Assembly: GCF_000836725.1 (NCBI RefSeq)
Contig: NZ_JXTH01000019.1
Location: 1-42,266 of the forward strand
Length of the DNA stretch: 42,266 bases
From: Anoxybacillus thermarum
GTDB taxonomy: Bacteria > Bacillota > Bacilli > Bacillales > Anoxybacillaceae
Reading direction: 5' to 3'
Shown: positions 18,421 to 26,285 of the stretch, in pieces
Layout: every line of letters starts with the position of its first letter
Numbering within the stretch: position 1 is the first letter of the stretch
Notes under the pieces: model-generated
Told to the model about the DNA's origin: nothing
Seen by the model: only the letters and a program-made list of their open reading frames with translations
The model's database searches: none
Translations under genes and position numbers: made by a program

Positions 18421-18921
18421 ATGGCGTTTGAAAACAAAGTTGTTGAAGCGTTTATTGAAATTCCAACAGGTAGCCAAAACAAATACGAATATGACAAAGA
18501 GCGTGGTGTGTTTAAGCTCGATCGCGTCTTATATTCACCGATGTTTTATCCTGCTGAATACGGTTATTTGGAAAATACACTTGCGTTAGACGGCGATCCA
18601 CTTGATATTTTAGTGATCGTCACAAATCCAACATTCCCTGGTTGCGTCATCGAAACGCGTGTGCTCGGCTACTTAAACATGGTAGACGGCGGTGAAGAAG
18701 ATGCAAAATTAATCGGCGTTCCTGTTGATGACCCTCGCTTTGCTGATGTACGCAGCCTTGAAGATCTTCCACAACATAAGTTAAAAGAAATCGCTCATTT
18801 CTTTGAGCGTTACAAAGACTTAGAAGGAAAGAAAACAGAAATTGGCACGTGGGAAGGTCCGGAAGCGGCTGCGAAACTTATTGACGAATGCATCGCTCGC
18901 TACAATGAACAAAATAAATAA
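18421..18921 (+). CDS. ppa: Inorganic pyrophosphatase (family I)
   Basis: Ppa hydrolyses pyrophosphate released by biosynthetic reactions. The 166-residue protein has the family I features EIPTGSQNKYEYD, a YPAEYGY segment and the signature DGDPLDILV (about 57-65) with metal-binding aspartates. B. subtilis itself uses a family II enzyme, so a family I enzyme is a point of difference that fits Geobacillus-type thermophiles. It has its own promoter and terminator. Confidence 0.94.
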   Translation: MAFENKVVEAFIEIPTGSQNKYEYDKERGVFKLDRVLYSPMFYPAEYGYLENTLALDGDPLDILVIVTNPTFPGCVIETRVLGYLNMVDGGEEDAKLIGVPVDDPRFADVRSLEDLPQHKLKEIAHFFERYKDLEGKKTEIGTWEGPEAAAKLIDECIARYNEQNK

Positions 18922-18933
18922 TGTCACGTTTGA

Positions 18934-18956
18934 AGCTGGCTTTTCGCCAGCTTTTT
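18934..18956 (+). terminator. Terminator after ppa
   Basis: AGCTGGC (18934-18940) and GCCAGCT (18946-18952) close over TTTTC and are followed by a T run. Confidence 0.85.
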
Positions 18957-19018
18957 GTCTTTTTTCCGAACATTCATATATAAAAACGCTTTCATTTGTA
19001 TGACCTTTCCGAAAGTTA

Positions 19019-19047
19019 TTGACACATGTATACGGTTATGTTAAATT
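19019..19047 (+). promoter_or_regulatory. serA promoter
   Basis: TTGACA (19019-19024), 17 bases and TAAATT (19042-19047) precede serA. I see no T-box or riboswitch in this leader. Confidence 0.55.
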
Positions 19048-19090
19048 ATCAGAAATTTAAAAACTTATGATTTGAAAGGAGCGGATATTT

Positions 19091-20665
19091 GTGGTTCGCA
19101 TTTTAGTATCTGATGCGATGAGCGAAGAAGGTCTTGCCCCACTTCTTGCTGATCCAACGATTGAAGTCGTACAAAAGAAAGTCACAGAAGTAGAAGATGA
19201 GCTTGACAAGTTTGATGCGTTGCTTGTTCGCAGCGCAACGAAAGTCACAGAACAACTCCTTCAAAACATGCCAAATTTAAAAATTGTTGGACGTGCTGGA
19301 GTCGGTGTCGACAACATCGACGTTGACGCAGCGACACGATACGGTGTCGTCGTCATTAACGCCCCAAATGGCAATACGATTTCTACAGCGGAACATACAT
19401 TTGCGATGATGGCTTCATTAGTGCGCCGTATTCCACAAGCGCACATTTCAGTCAAATCACGTGAATGGAATCGTTCCGCTTTCGTCGGTGTCGAGCTATT
19501 CGGAAAACATTTAGGGATCATTGGCTTTGGGCGCATCGGTTCGGAAGTAGCGAAACGAGCGCGCGCGTTCGGTATGCACGTCCATGTGTACGACCCATTT
19601 TTGACGAAAGCACGAGCAGAAAAAATTGGGGTCGATGTTTGCACGCTTGATGAATTGCTTGCGCAAGCGGATATCATTACGGTACATACACCGCTCACCA
19701 AAGAAACGAAAGGTCTTCTCGGCCCAAAAAACTTAGCAAAAACGAAAAAAGGTGTCTATTTAATTAACTGCGCGCGCGGTGGAATTATCGATGAACAAGC
19801 GCTTATTTCGTTTTTAGAAAACGGACACGTGGCAGGCGTCGCCCTCGATGTATTTGAACAAGAGCCGCCAGGAGATCATCCGCTTCTTTCGTTTGACAAC
19901 GTCATCGTCACTCCGCATCTTGGGGCATCAACGATCGAGGCGCAAGTGAATGTTGCGACACAAGTCGCCGAAGAAGTATTAAAATTTTTACAAGGTAAAC
20001 CGGTCACATCGTCCATCAACTTACCGACATTATCAAAAGATGTATACGAAAAAATTCAAGCGTTTTATACATTAGCTCGCAAAATGGGCATTGTCGCTTC
20101 CCAATATATGAGCGAACCTGTACAAGAAATTGCAATTACGTATTCTGGTTCCGTCGCTGACTTAGAAACGACATTTATTACACGTAGCTTGCTCGCTGGA
20201 TTTTTAAAACCGCGCGTCGCTTCAACAGTCAATGAAGTGAATGCGGCAATGATTGCCAAAGAGCGCGGCATCGCCTTTAGCGAAAAGTTTTCAGCTAATG
20301 GCAATGACTATAACAACAGTATTACATTAACGGTATATGGTGAAAACAAAACGTTTACGATGAAAGGAACGCACATCGCCCACTATGGCGATCGCATCGT
20401 TCATTTCAACGGCTTTGCAATCGACTTTGCGCCAGAAGGACACTTACTATACATTCAACATCATGACAAACCGGGAATGATCGGAAAAGTCGGAAACATT
20501 TTAGGCGACCATCAAGTAAACATTGCAACGATGCAAGTCGGTCGCCAAGAAGCTGGCGGAAAAGCGATTATGATGCTTTCGCTCGATAAACCGCTCGATG
20601 AGGCACTCGTTGAAATACTTGAGAAAATTGACGATATTGACTTTGTAAAAAGATTGGAAGTATAA
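19091..20665 (+). CDS. serA: D-3-phosphoglycerate dehydrogenase
   Basis: SerA oxidises 3-phosphoglycerate with NAD in the first step of serine synthesis. The 524-residue protein has the D-isomer dehydrogenase fold with GRAGVGVDNIDVDAA and the NAD motif GFGRIGSEVA. NCARGGIIDE and the catalytic histidine in TPHLGAST follow. An intervening (ASB) domain and a C-terminal ACT domain (about 452-524, beginning LLYIQHHDKPGMIG) are the site of serine feedback in the family. The start is a GTG at 19091 preceded by AAAGGAG. Monocistronic. Confidence 0.95.
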   Translation: MVRILVSDAMSEEGLAPLLADPTIEVVQKKVTEVEDELDKFDALLVRSATKVTEQLLQNMPNLKIVGRAGVGVDNIDVDAATRYGVVVINAPNGNTISTAEHTFAMMASLVRRIPQAHISVKSREWNRSAFVGVELFGKHLGIIGFGRIGSEVAKRARAFGMHVHVYDPFLTKARAEKIGVDVCTLDELLAQADIITVHTPLTKETKGLLGPKNLAKTKKGVYLINCARGGIIDEQALISFLENGHVAGVALDVFEQEPPGDHPLLSFDNVIVTPHLGASTIEAQVNVATQVAEEVLKFLQGKPVTSSINLPTLSKDVYEKIQAFYTLARKMGIVASQYMSEPVQEIAITYSGSVADLETTFITRSLLAGFLKPRVASTVNEVNAAMIAKERGIAFSEKFSANGNDYNNSITLTVYGENKTFTMKGTHIAHYGDRIVHFNGFAIDFAPEGHLLYIQHHDKPGMIGKVGNILGDHQVNIATMQVGRQEAGGKAIMMLSLDKPLDEALVEILEKIDDIDFVKRLEV

Positions 20666-20693
20666 AAGGTTCAGCCACGTGGCTGAACCTTTT
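20664..20693. terminator. Bidirectional terminator between serA and histidinol phosphatase
   Basis: A perfect palindrome with 15-base arms (20664-20678 and 20679-20693), A-rich on one side and T-rich on the other, serving both converging genes. Confidence 0.88.
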
Positions 20694-21506
20694 TTATCCA
20701 AGCGGAACGGCTTTTCGTTGTCCTTTAGAAAACGTCATAATTTCAGTGTAACCGACTGTTTTTGCAAGAGCGATCGCTCGATCATAATTCGCCCCGACAT
20801 CTTGAGGAACGTGCGCATCGGACGATAACACAATTGGAATCCCTTTGTCATAGCACATTTGCAGTAGACGAGGATCAGGGTATAGCTCTCCGACTGGTTT
20901 ACGCAATCCTGCTGTACTAATTTCTACGCACGTTTTCGAGTTTGCTAGTGCTGTCGTTGCTCGATCGTACTGTTCAAGCAAAAATTCCTCATCTTCCGGG
21001 ACGTATTTAAAAATTTTTACTAAATCTAAATGACCGATGATATCAAATAAGTTCGATTCAGCTAACGTCACGACTTGATCGAAATATTTTCGGTATGTAT
21101 CGTATAGATCACGACGATCCCATTCTTTTCGAAACTCAGCTAAATCAATGCCAAAGTCATCCACCCAATGAATCGAGCCGATGACATAATCAAAATCGTA
21201 AGCTTGAATAAATTCAGCCATTTCTTTATGTTTACCTGGCGTGTAATCCATTTCAATCGACATTTTCACATCAATTCCTGCATCCCACGCTTCTTGGAAT
21301 AAACGAACGTAGTCAGCCATATCATAATAGCGGCGCTCTTCAATCCACGCATTCGATAAAATGTTTTTCGTTTGATAAAAGTGATACGCATGTTCGGAAA
21401 TACCGAAATGTTCAATACCTTTTCGCGCGGCTTCGTCCGTAAATTGCTTCAAATAGTCGAGCGTTAGCGTCCCGCGCTCTAAGTGATTATGGTAATCTGT
21501 TAACAT
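20694..21506 (-). CDS. hisJ: Histidinol-phosphatase (PHP family)
   Basis: This PHP-type enzyme removes phosphate from L-histidinol phosphate, the penultimate part of histidine synthesis. The 270-residue protein begins MLTDYHNHLERGTL, with the metal-binding HNH. Further PHP motifs are GISEHAYHF, SIEMDY, GSIHWVD, DIIGHLDLVK and LSSDAHVPQDVG. Length and motifs match the B. subtilis HisJ (YtvP) type, also called HisK. Other members of the PHP family with different substrates cannot be excluded by motif alone. It ends in the shared terminator with serA. Confidence 0.87.
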   Translation of the reverse strand: MLTDYHNHLERGTLTLDYLKQFTDEAARKGIEHFGISEHAYHFYQTKNILSNAWIEERRYYDMADYVRLFQEAWDAGIDVKMSIEMDYTPGKHKEMAEFIQAYDFDYVIGSIHWVDDFGIDLAEFRKEWDRRDLYDTYRKYFDQVVTLAESNLFDIIGHLDLVKIFKYVPEDEEFLLEQYDRATTALANSKTCVEISTAGLRKPVGELYPDPRLLQMCYDKGIPIVLSSDAHVPQDVGANYDRAIALAKTVGYTEIMTFSKGQRKAVPLG

Positions 21507-21561
21507 TGTTCTCTCCCCCTCTCGTATTGTTTTACATTATATAGCACATCTCTCTCTTTTT

Positions 21562-21648
21562 CTAGTTATTTAATCCAACAAGAAACAATAAATGAATGCA
21601 CGCGGCCATACCAACTACAACGAGCACTCGTTTCATCATATCTTCCAT
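21562..21648 (-). CDS. Small membrane peptide, 28 residues
   Basis: A tiny reading frame, starting MEDMMKRVLVVVGMAACIHL, has one hydrophobic helix and ends LFLVGLNN. A strong ribosome site (GGAGGGAA) lies at the right distance from the ATG at 21648. It starts in a gap otherwise without genes, upstream of hisJ. I do not recognise it. The strong translation signal and coherent helix argue that it is made, but homologues were not checked. Confidence 0.5.
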   Translation of the reverse strand: MEDMMKRVLVVVGMAACIHLLFLVGLNN

Positions 21649-21757
21649 CGTCTATTCCCTCCCGTTTGCGATCACCATATATGTTGTATGCAAAAATATG
21701 AACGGTTAGAACGATAGAAGGTTACATTTTACAATTGCTTTACAATGGGTTGAACCT

Positions 21758-21777
21758 CTCATGACTGAAGCCGCGAG
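21758..21777 (-). repeat. Hairpin at the IS200/IS605-type right end
   Basis: On the minus strand CTCGCGGC and GTCATGAG can pair, with G-T pairs and one mismatch, around TTCA. It lies just before GAGAGGTTCA, about 20 bases beyond the tnpB stop. Subterminal hairpins of this type mark the right end of IS200/IS605 elements. In active elements this region encodes the guide (omega) RNA. Confidence 0.55.
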
Positions 21778-21795
21778 ATTCGTGCGCTGTCACTT

Positions 21796-22095
21796 CTAAT
21801 GAAGTGAGAATGAGCAGGCTAGCCCCGCAGTTCCTGCGGTTAGAAGCCGAATAGCTTCGTTTTTCAAATTGATACTTGCGTTCACATCTCGATCGTGATG
21901 TGTGCCACATGAAGGGCACTCCCATTCACGAAGGTGAAGATGTTTCACGTCTTTGTTTTTGTATCCACAATGAGAACACAATTGGCTAGATGGAAAGTTT
22001 TTCGCCACCACAACCACCTGTTTGCCGTACTATGTCGCTTTTTCCTGTTCTTTTATTGGATAAATACGGAATTTGTATGCTTTATGGACGAACAT
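21796..22095 (-). pseudogene. tnpB: Internally deleted TnpB of an IS200/IS605-type element
   Basis: From an ATG at 22095 the frame reads MFVHKAYKFRIYPIKEQEKA, the standard TnpB N-terminus, then an amber stop at 22030-22032. In the same frame it continues [18 protein letters not shown], followed by the zinc ribbon CSHCGYKN...[18 protein letters not shown] of the TnpB C-terminus. Normal TnpB has about 370 residues, so roughly 270 residues are missing, including most of the RuvC nuclease. The ribosome site (AAGGTG), both ends and the right-end hairpin remain. The stop sits where full proteins usually have Trp before YGKQV, suggesting TGG changed to TAG. It cannot encode a working nuclease. Confidence 0.8.
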
Positions 22096-22173
22096 CGCTT
22101 TCACCTTGATTTCTGATTTTGGATATACTGTCGTAAATAGAATAACATATGTCAAACGTTTGGATAAACTAAC

Positions 22174-23970
22174 CTAGCCGAGAACGGGGCTGTCTGATAA
22201 GTCCCTAAAATGAAGCAAGTGGAGAAAAACGACTCTTTTTTCTCCACTTGCTTTTGTATTATTTCGGCTATGACCTGAAAGTAGCTGGCGGATCCCTGCT
22301 ACTTTCAGGATGTTGTGGGCTAATGCCACTATGCCGAACTCGACATGCACTTTGTCGAGCCCACGTAACGAAAATCTGCGGAACGACCGATTGCCCTTGA
22401 TGTGACCGAACACACTTTCTACCTCGACTTTGCGTCGAGCATAGATCGCGGCTTTTTCTTCACATTCAAGGGCTGTTTTTGCCTTCGCTTTCATTTCTTC
22501 GAAGATGGTATTCCAATGAACTTGTCGATTTCCCTTCGCTTTCGTACATTTCGCTTTTAATGGGCAATCGGTACAGTCTTCGCATTCGTAGATTTTAAAG
22601 CTTTGCTCATATCCAGATGAATTCTTTTTCGTTTGATACTTTTTAAACAGAACTTTCCTTCCATTCGGGCAGATAAAACAATCATCATGCTCAAGATAGA
22701 TCCAGTTTTTCGCATGTTTGATGTCTTTTTGATATTTCCGCGTCTGTTCTTGTACATAGGTTCCATAAGGAATTAGAAAATCAAATCGAGGCTCTTTCTC
22801 GTCACCAAGTGCGTACACATAGTTTTCTTCACTTCCATACCCTGCATCCGCAATAATGGTTTTGGGCATTGGGATAGAGGTTGAAGCCAGTTTCTCCAAA
22901 TGCGGGATCATACAACGCGTGTCTGTAGGACGCTGATGAATGCTGTAAAACACAATAAACTGGCCTTCTGTCCCCATTTGTACGTTATAACCGGGCTTGA
23001 GTTGACCGTTTTTCATCGGGTCTTCTTTCATACGCATAAAGGTAGCATCTTTATCCGTTTTAGAATAACTATTCCGATCTCCGAATGTTTCGTTCTGTTC
23101 CTTATATTTCGCTAACCGAGGTAAGAAGTTTTCCCGAATCAACTTCAAAGGCTTTTTCCATTGACTACGTTTTTGTCTCTTTTCCTTTCGCGTCTCTGGG
23201 TCTTGTTCTGTTTCAATCTCTTTCGTTAACCCTTCTACCTTTTCTTCGATTTTCGCTGCGATGGCCTCTAATTTTTGTTCCGTCATTTCTGGATCTTCTA
23301 CGATTTCCTTTTGAATGGCTCCTGTTTCTTCTTGTGCTAATTGCTGTATGTATTGGAGTGTTTCTTGGATTTTCTTCTTTAACATCGCTTCAAATTTCGA
23401 GGTTGATTTTTTCCATACGAAAGTAAACTTATTGGCATTGGCTTCAATCTTCGTACCATCCAAAAAGTAGTTCTCCATCGAAATGTAATTGTCTTTTATC
23501 AATTTCATAATCATGGCTTCAAATAACTCGTCCATCAAGCTTTTCATCCGTTCTCCTCGGAACTCATTAATGGTGCGAAAGTCCGGTTGTTGCATCGCTG
23601 CCAACCACATGGCAGGAATGTTTTCTTGAATGAGCTTTTCAATGCCACGGCACGAATAAACCTTTTGGGAATAGGCATACAGAATGACTTTAAGCATCAT
23701 TTTCGGATGGTAAGAACTTCTGCCGCCACCTTTGTAATGCGAAAACAAGACGTCATCTGGTACAGCTTCAACCATTTCGTCCACTACACGTGCGACATGA
23801 TGGTCGGGAATGAGTGCTTCTAAATCAAAAATAACTTGAACTTGACGGTTATCGTAGGGCTTGAATGTAGGAGCTAGTTTTCGTTTCGTAGGAGATTTTT
23901 CTTCATTTACATCTAGAGGAAGTGTAGTTTGCGTGTTATAATCTTCAGTAGTAATCATTTGATTGCTCAT
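22174..23970 (-). CDS. IS1182-family transposase
   Basis: A 598-residue DDE transposase with no visible frameshift. The N-terminal domain (DUF772 type) covers NRQVQVIFDLEALIPDHHVARVVDEMV through FDGT-like YFLDGTKIEANANKF, split here by position near 150-170. A long Glu/Lys-rich coiled section follows (about 175-265). The DDE region includes TIIADAGYGSEENY, and a Cys cluster CEDCTDCPLKAKCTKAKG precedes RRKVEVESVFGHIKGNR with the final Glu. The ATG at 23970 has ribosome site AAAGGA. The last codons run through the inverted repeat, and the TAG stop takes its final base from flanking DNA. The element lies across the 3' end of cblS. Confidence 0.9.
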   Translation of the reverse strand: MSNQMITTEDYNTQTTLPLDVNEEKSPTKRKLAPTFKPYDNRQVQVIFDLEALIPDHHVARVVDEMVEAVPDDVLFSHYKGGGRSSYHPKMMLKVILYAYSQKVYSCRGIEKLIQENIPAMWLAAMQQPDFRTINEFRGERMKSLMDELFEAMIMKLIKDNYISMENYFLDGTKIEANANKFTFVWKKSTSKFEAMLKKKIQETLQYIQQLAQEETGAIQKEIVEDPEMTEQKLEAIAAKIEEKVEGLTKEIETEQDPETRKEKRQKRSQWKKPLKLIRENFLPRLAKYKEQNETFGDRNSYSKTDKDATFMRMKEDPMKNGQLKPGYNVQMGTEGQFIVFYSIHQRPTDTRCMIPHLEKLASTSIPMPKTIIADAGYGSEENYVYALGDEKEPRFDFLIPYGTYVQEQTRKYQKDIKHAKNWIYLEHDDCFICPNGRKVLFKKYQTKKNSSGYEQSFKIYECEDCTDCPLKAKCTKAKGNRQVHWNTIFEEMKAKAKTALECEEKAAIYARRKVEVESVFGHIKGNRSFRRFSLRGLDKVHVEFGIVALAHNILKVAGIRQLLSGHSRNNTKASGEKRVVFLHLLHFRDLSDSPVLG

Positions 23971-24116
23971 AAAAATCGTCCTTTCTAAAATGTGGTGTGG
24001 TAACTTCATTTTACTAAAAAGGGCGATTTTTTTGTGCCTTTTAATTAAAAAATTTCAAAAAAGGGGCTCCAAAAAGTCAGTTACACTGACTTTTTGGACA
24101 GCCCCGTTCTCGGCTA
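22175..24116 (-). mobile_element. IS1182-family insertion sequence
   Basis: Perfect 20-base terminal inverted repeats at 22175-22194 and 24097-24116 (tips TAGCCGAGAACGGGGCTGTC) bound a 1942-base element holding one transposase gene. No longer target duplication is evident; the shared TA at the tips could be a duplicated dinucleotide. The left flank is the tnpB remnant and the right flank is cblS. Confidence 0.9.
24071..24095 (-). terminator. Hairpin upstream of the IS1182 transposase
   Basis: AAAAAGTCAGT and ACTGACTTTTT form an 11-base stem with a three-base loop just inside the right inverted repeat. For transcripts arriving from the cobalamin operon it can act as a terminator that shields the transposase gene from read-through. 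Confidence 0.55.
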
Positions 24117-24802
24117 AAATCATAAAAAAGTGGTCCAGCGAGCGATTGCAAGAAATGTTGTTGCGCCCGATCATAGCTAATAAGCACACACGTAGCTGGA
24201 CCAGCAGAAGCATGCAGCGGAAGGGAACAACGAAGTGGTCGTTCCCCATGCACAAGTTTCCACTCATGCCATATTCCTTTTGAACCAACCGGAATGATTT
24301 CATATACACCATCTAACTGCAACAACGTGCGAAATAACGAAAGCGGAATAATCCGATCTTTTTTTTGTATAACCGCTTCTCCAACAAGCGGCTCGCCAAT
24401 GACCGCCCAACATGCATCTGTCGGCGTAATATTTATCCTCTTTTCTTCTTTGCGCACCGTGCCGACGGCTACAAAACCGACAGCTGATTGCATGAGCGGC
24501 ATATTTGATTCGCTACTTCCTGTTATAGGGAGCGACAACTGCAATTCTTTCATCGTTTGTTGAACGCCTGCGACAAGTGCATGCCATGCATGATCGTTTA
24601 CAAAATTTTGTAACACGAAAGCTTTTGGTGTTGCTCCTATACTCATCAATTCCATCCATGCTACTCGCGCGCCGTAGTACCCAACAACATCGTACGGTAC
24701 ATTTACAACGTCATCTTGTTTTAAGCCAATGCCACCTGAACAATCCGTTGCCAAAACGAGTTCGTTTTCTTCATCAAGCGGCACACATAATACGTCACGC
24801 AT
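24077..24802 (-). CDS. cblS: Alpha-ribazole kinase CblS, C-terminus replaced by IS
   Basis: CblS phosphorylates alpha-ribazole to alpha-ribazole phosphate, the lower-ligand precursor used by CobS; it is known from Geobacillus. The protein is of the PurM/AIR-synthase type, with ELVLATDCSGGIGLKQDD and PYDVVGYYGARVAWMELMSIGA near the N-terminus. PITGSSESNMP and GPATCVLISYDRA follow. The ATG at 24802 overlaps cblT (ATGCGTGA). Native sequence ends at base 24117, after GPLFYDF. The next dozen residues (SRERGCPKSQCN) and the stop come from the IS1182 inverted repeat. The lost tail was probably under ten residues, so activity may survive. Confidence 0.85.
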   Translation of the reverse strand: MRDVLCVPLDEENELVLATDCSGGIGLKQDDVVNVPYDVVGYYGARVAWMELMSIGATPKAFVLQNFVNDHAWHALVAGVQQTMKELQLSLPITGSSESNMPLMQSAVGFVAVGTVRKEEKRINITPTDACWAVIGEPLVGEAVIQKKDRIIPLSLFRTLLQLDGVYEIIPVGSKGIWHEWKLVHGERPLRCSLPLHASAGPATCVLISYDRAQQHFLQSLAGPLFYDFSRERGCPKSQCN

Positions 24803-25265
24803 GCCGTTCCCCCCATACTCGTTGCAACGTTTTTGAAACGACAACAGCAATCGCTAAATTGACCCCGGTAGCTAAGGCAAGAGAAGGAATGATGGAAAGT
24901 ACAAATGCTGGACTCATGATCCATACAAAAGGCAACGGTGCAATCAGTGCATTACCGATAAAAAAACATATATAACTAGAAATGAACCATCCTCTTCTCA
25001 TCAACAAGCCAACAACGTATAAAAGAGCTGCCATTTCCACCGCCACAAGTATATGAAAAGGTCCAAGCGGAAATCCGCCAAATAGCGCAGAAACAATATG
25101 TCCAACACTTGCAACGACCGCTGCAGCTGTTGGACCGAGCAAAAACGCAGCAACAACTGCTGGAGCACTATCTAATGCAATGCTTCCAATTGTAAATGGG
25201 ATTTTTATAAGTGAACCGATGACCGATAAACTAATAAACATAACGAGCAATGTGAAACGCCTCAT
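24795..25265 (-). CDS. cblT: Alpha-ribazole transporter CblT (ECF S-component-like)
   Basis: CblT imports alpha-ribazole for cobalamin salvage and partners with CblS. The 156-residue protein has about five membrane helices and the small, glycine/alanine-rich layout of ECF substrate-binding components (PFTIGSIALDSAPAVVAAFL near residue 24-43, then GHIVSALFGGFPLGPFH). No ECF ATPase or T-component is adjacent. The ATG at 25265 overlaps the stop of the adenosyltransferase gene (TAATG), and the end overlaps cblS by eight bases. Confidence 0.85.
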   Translation of the reverse strand: MRRFTLLVMFISLSVIGSLIKIPFTIGSIALDSAPAVVAAFLLGPTAAAVVASVGHIVSALFGGFPLGPFHILVAVEMAALLYVVGLLMRRGWFISSYICFFIGNALIAPLPFVWIMSPAFVLSIIPSLALATGVNLAIAVVVSKTLQRVWGERHA

Positions 25266-25849
25266 TATGATTCACCCTTTTTTTCGTTTTTATCCCGAAA
25301 CACGATCGCGCTTCGTTCATATTCCACGTCTTTTACGTGTAAACGAGCGTTAACAACGCGTGCAATCGCAAATAAATAGTCTGATAAACGATTCATATAT
25401 TGTAAGACGACTTCGTTCGTTTGTTGTTGCTTCATCAGCGCAACGACACAACGTTCTGCTCTTCGCGTCACAGTACGTGCCATATGCAAAGCTGCTGCTT
25501 GCGGCGAACCTCCCGGCAAAATAAACCGTTCAAGCGGCGGCGCTTGTTGAATATATGCATCGATGCGTTCTTCTAAAAACGTCACCATTTCCGCCTTTAC
25601 TTTGTATGGTATTTTTTTACCGACAATGGCCAAATCACCACCACAATCAAAAAGTTCATGTTGAATGCGTTGCAATTCTTCATAAATGTCGCGAAACTTC
25701 TCATCCTGTAATAACGTCATCGCCCATCCAATGACAGAATTCGCTTCATCAATCGTTCCGTACGCTTCAACACGTACATCGTTTTTATCGACTCGCCCTC
25801 CAACTAAACTCGTTTGTCCTTTATCTCCTGTTTTTGTATATAATTTCAT
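25265..25849 (-). CDS. Cob(I)alamin adenosyltransferase, PduO type
   Basis: This enzyme attaches the 5'-deoxyadenosyl group of ATP to cob(I)alamin or cobinamide. The 194-residue protein begins MKLYTKTGDKGQTSLVGG with the ATP-binding TKTGDKG. The later conserved stretch FILPGGSPQAAALHMARTV-RRAER and YMNRLSDYLFAIAR are typical PduO-type motifs. I chose the ATG at 25849 with ribosome site GGAGGGAG; an upstream extension lacks family similarity. The gene lies within the salvage operon, just after the CobU-like gene. Confidence 0.92.
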   Translation of the reverse strand: MKLYTKTGDKGQTSLVGGRVDKNDVRVEAYGTIDEANSVIGWAMTLLQDEKFRDIYEELQRIQHELFDCGGDLAIVGKKIPYKVKAEMVTFLEERIDAYIQQAPPLERFILPGGSPQAAALHMARTVTRRAERCVVALMKQQQTNEVVLQYMNRLSDYLFAIARVVNARLHVKDVEYERSAIVFRDKNEKKGES

Positions 25850-25859
25850 GTTCTCCCTC

Positions 25860-26285
25860 CTACTTGATTCGTTCATTGATCCCACACCATACGTAATCGA
25901 CACGGTTACATATGCTCGCTAGCTGTTGATACGTCCAGCCAACCATATCTCTCCATGCCCGTTCATGCGCATCGATCGGCACGATACCTTGCCCAATATC
26001 GCAACCAATCCAAACGACCGTCCGTTCCCCCGCTTGTTCCCATCGCTTCCACGCGCACATATACGATCGGATCGCTTCCTTTTCATCGTCCGTATAAGGA
26101 AAAAAATATTCGCGAATCCAATGTTCTATTCCTTCAAGCACAACAACAGATGCGGTTTCATCATGTGGAAACGGAAACATATTTTCATATGCACAATACC
26201 AACTGTATGGCGTATGCGCGAATGAATAATGGGCATTTACCCATTTTCGCTTCCCTTGAAATGCACCGCCGCTAACGAAATGCAT
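25860..26285 (-). CDS. CobU-like protein with degenerate P-loop
   Basis: The 141-residue protein begins MHFVSGGAFQGKRKWVNAHY. This aligns with the CobU start (FISGGVRSGKSSFAEQ), but the P-loop GxxxxGKS has become GGAFQGKR. It also keeps a GCDIGQGIVPIDAHERAWRD segment that matches the CobU region around SNEVFYDGIPNERGT. The usual C-terminal GLP-like ending is changed. A canonical CobU is encoded at 27519-28070, so this is a paralogue. It may be regulatory, have a different substrate, or be a dead enzyme. The ATG at 26285 has ribosome site GGAGGGAAAG and overlaps cobC. Confidence 0.7.
   Translation of the reverse strand: MHFVSGGAFQGKRKWVNAHYSFAHTPYSWYCAYENMFPFPHDETASVVVLEGIEHWIREYFFPYTDDEKEAIRSYMCAWKRWEQAGERTVVWIGCDIGQGIVPIDAHERAWRDMVGWTYQQLASICNRVDYVWCGINERIK

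Noticed and set aside
18960-19090. T-box or riboswitch leader of serA
   Set aside because: The interval is short and shows no T-box motif; only an ordinary promoter and ribosome site are visible.
23085-23426. Plus-strand frame inside the IS1182 transposase
   Set aside because: It is the complement of the Glu/Lys-rich coiled region and only looks hydrophobic for that reason.
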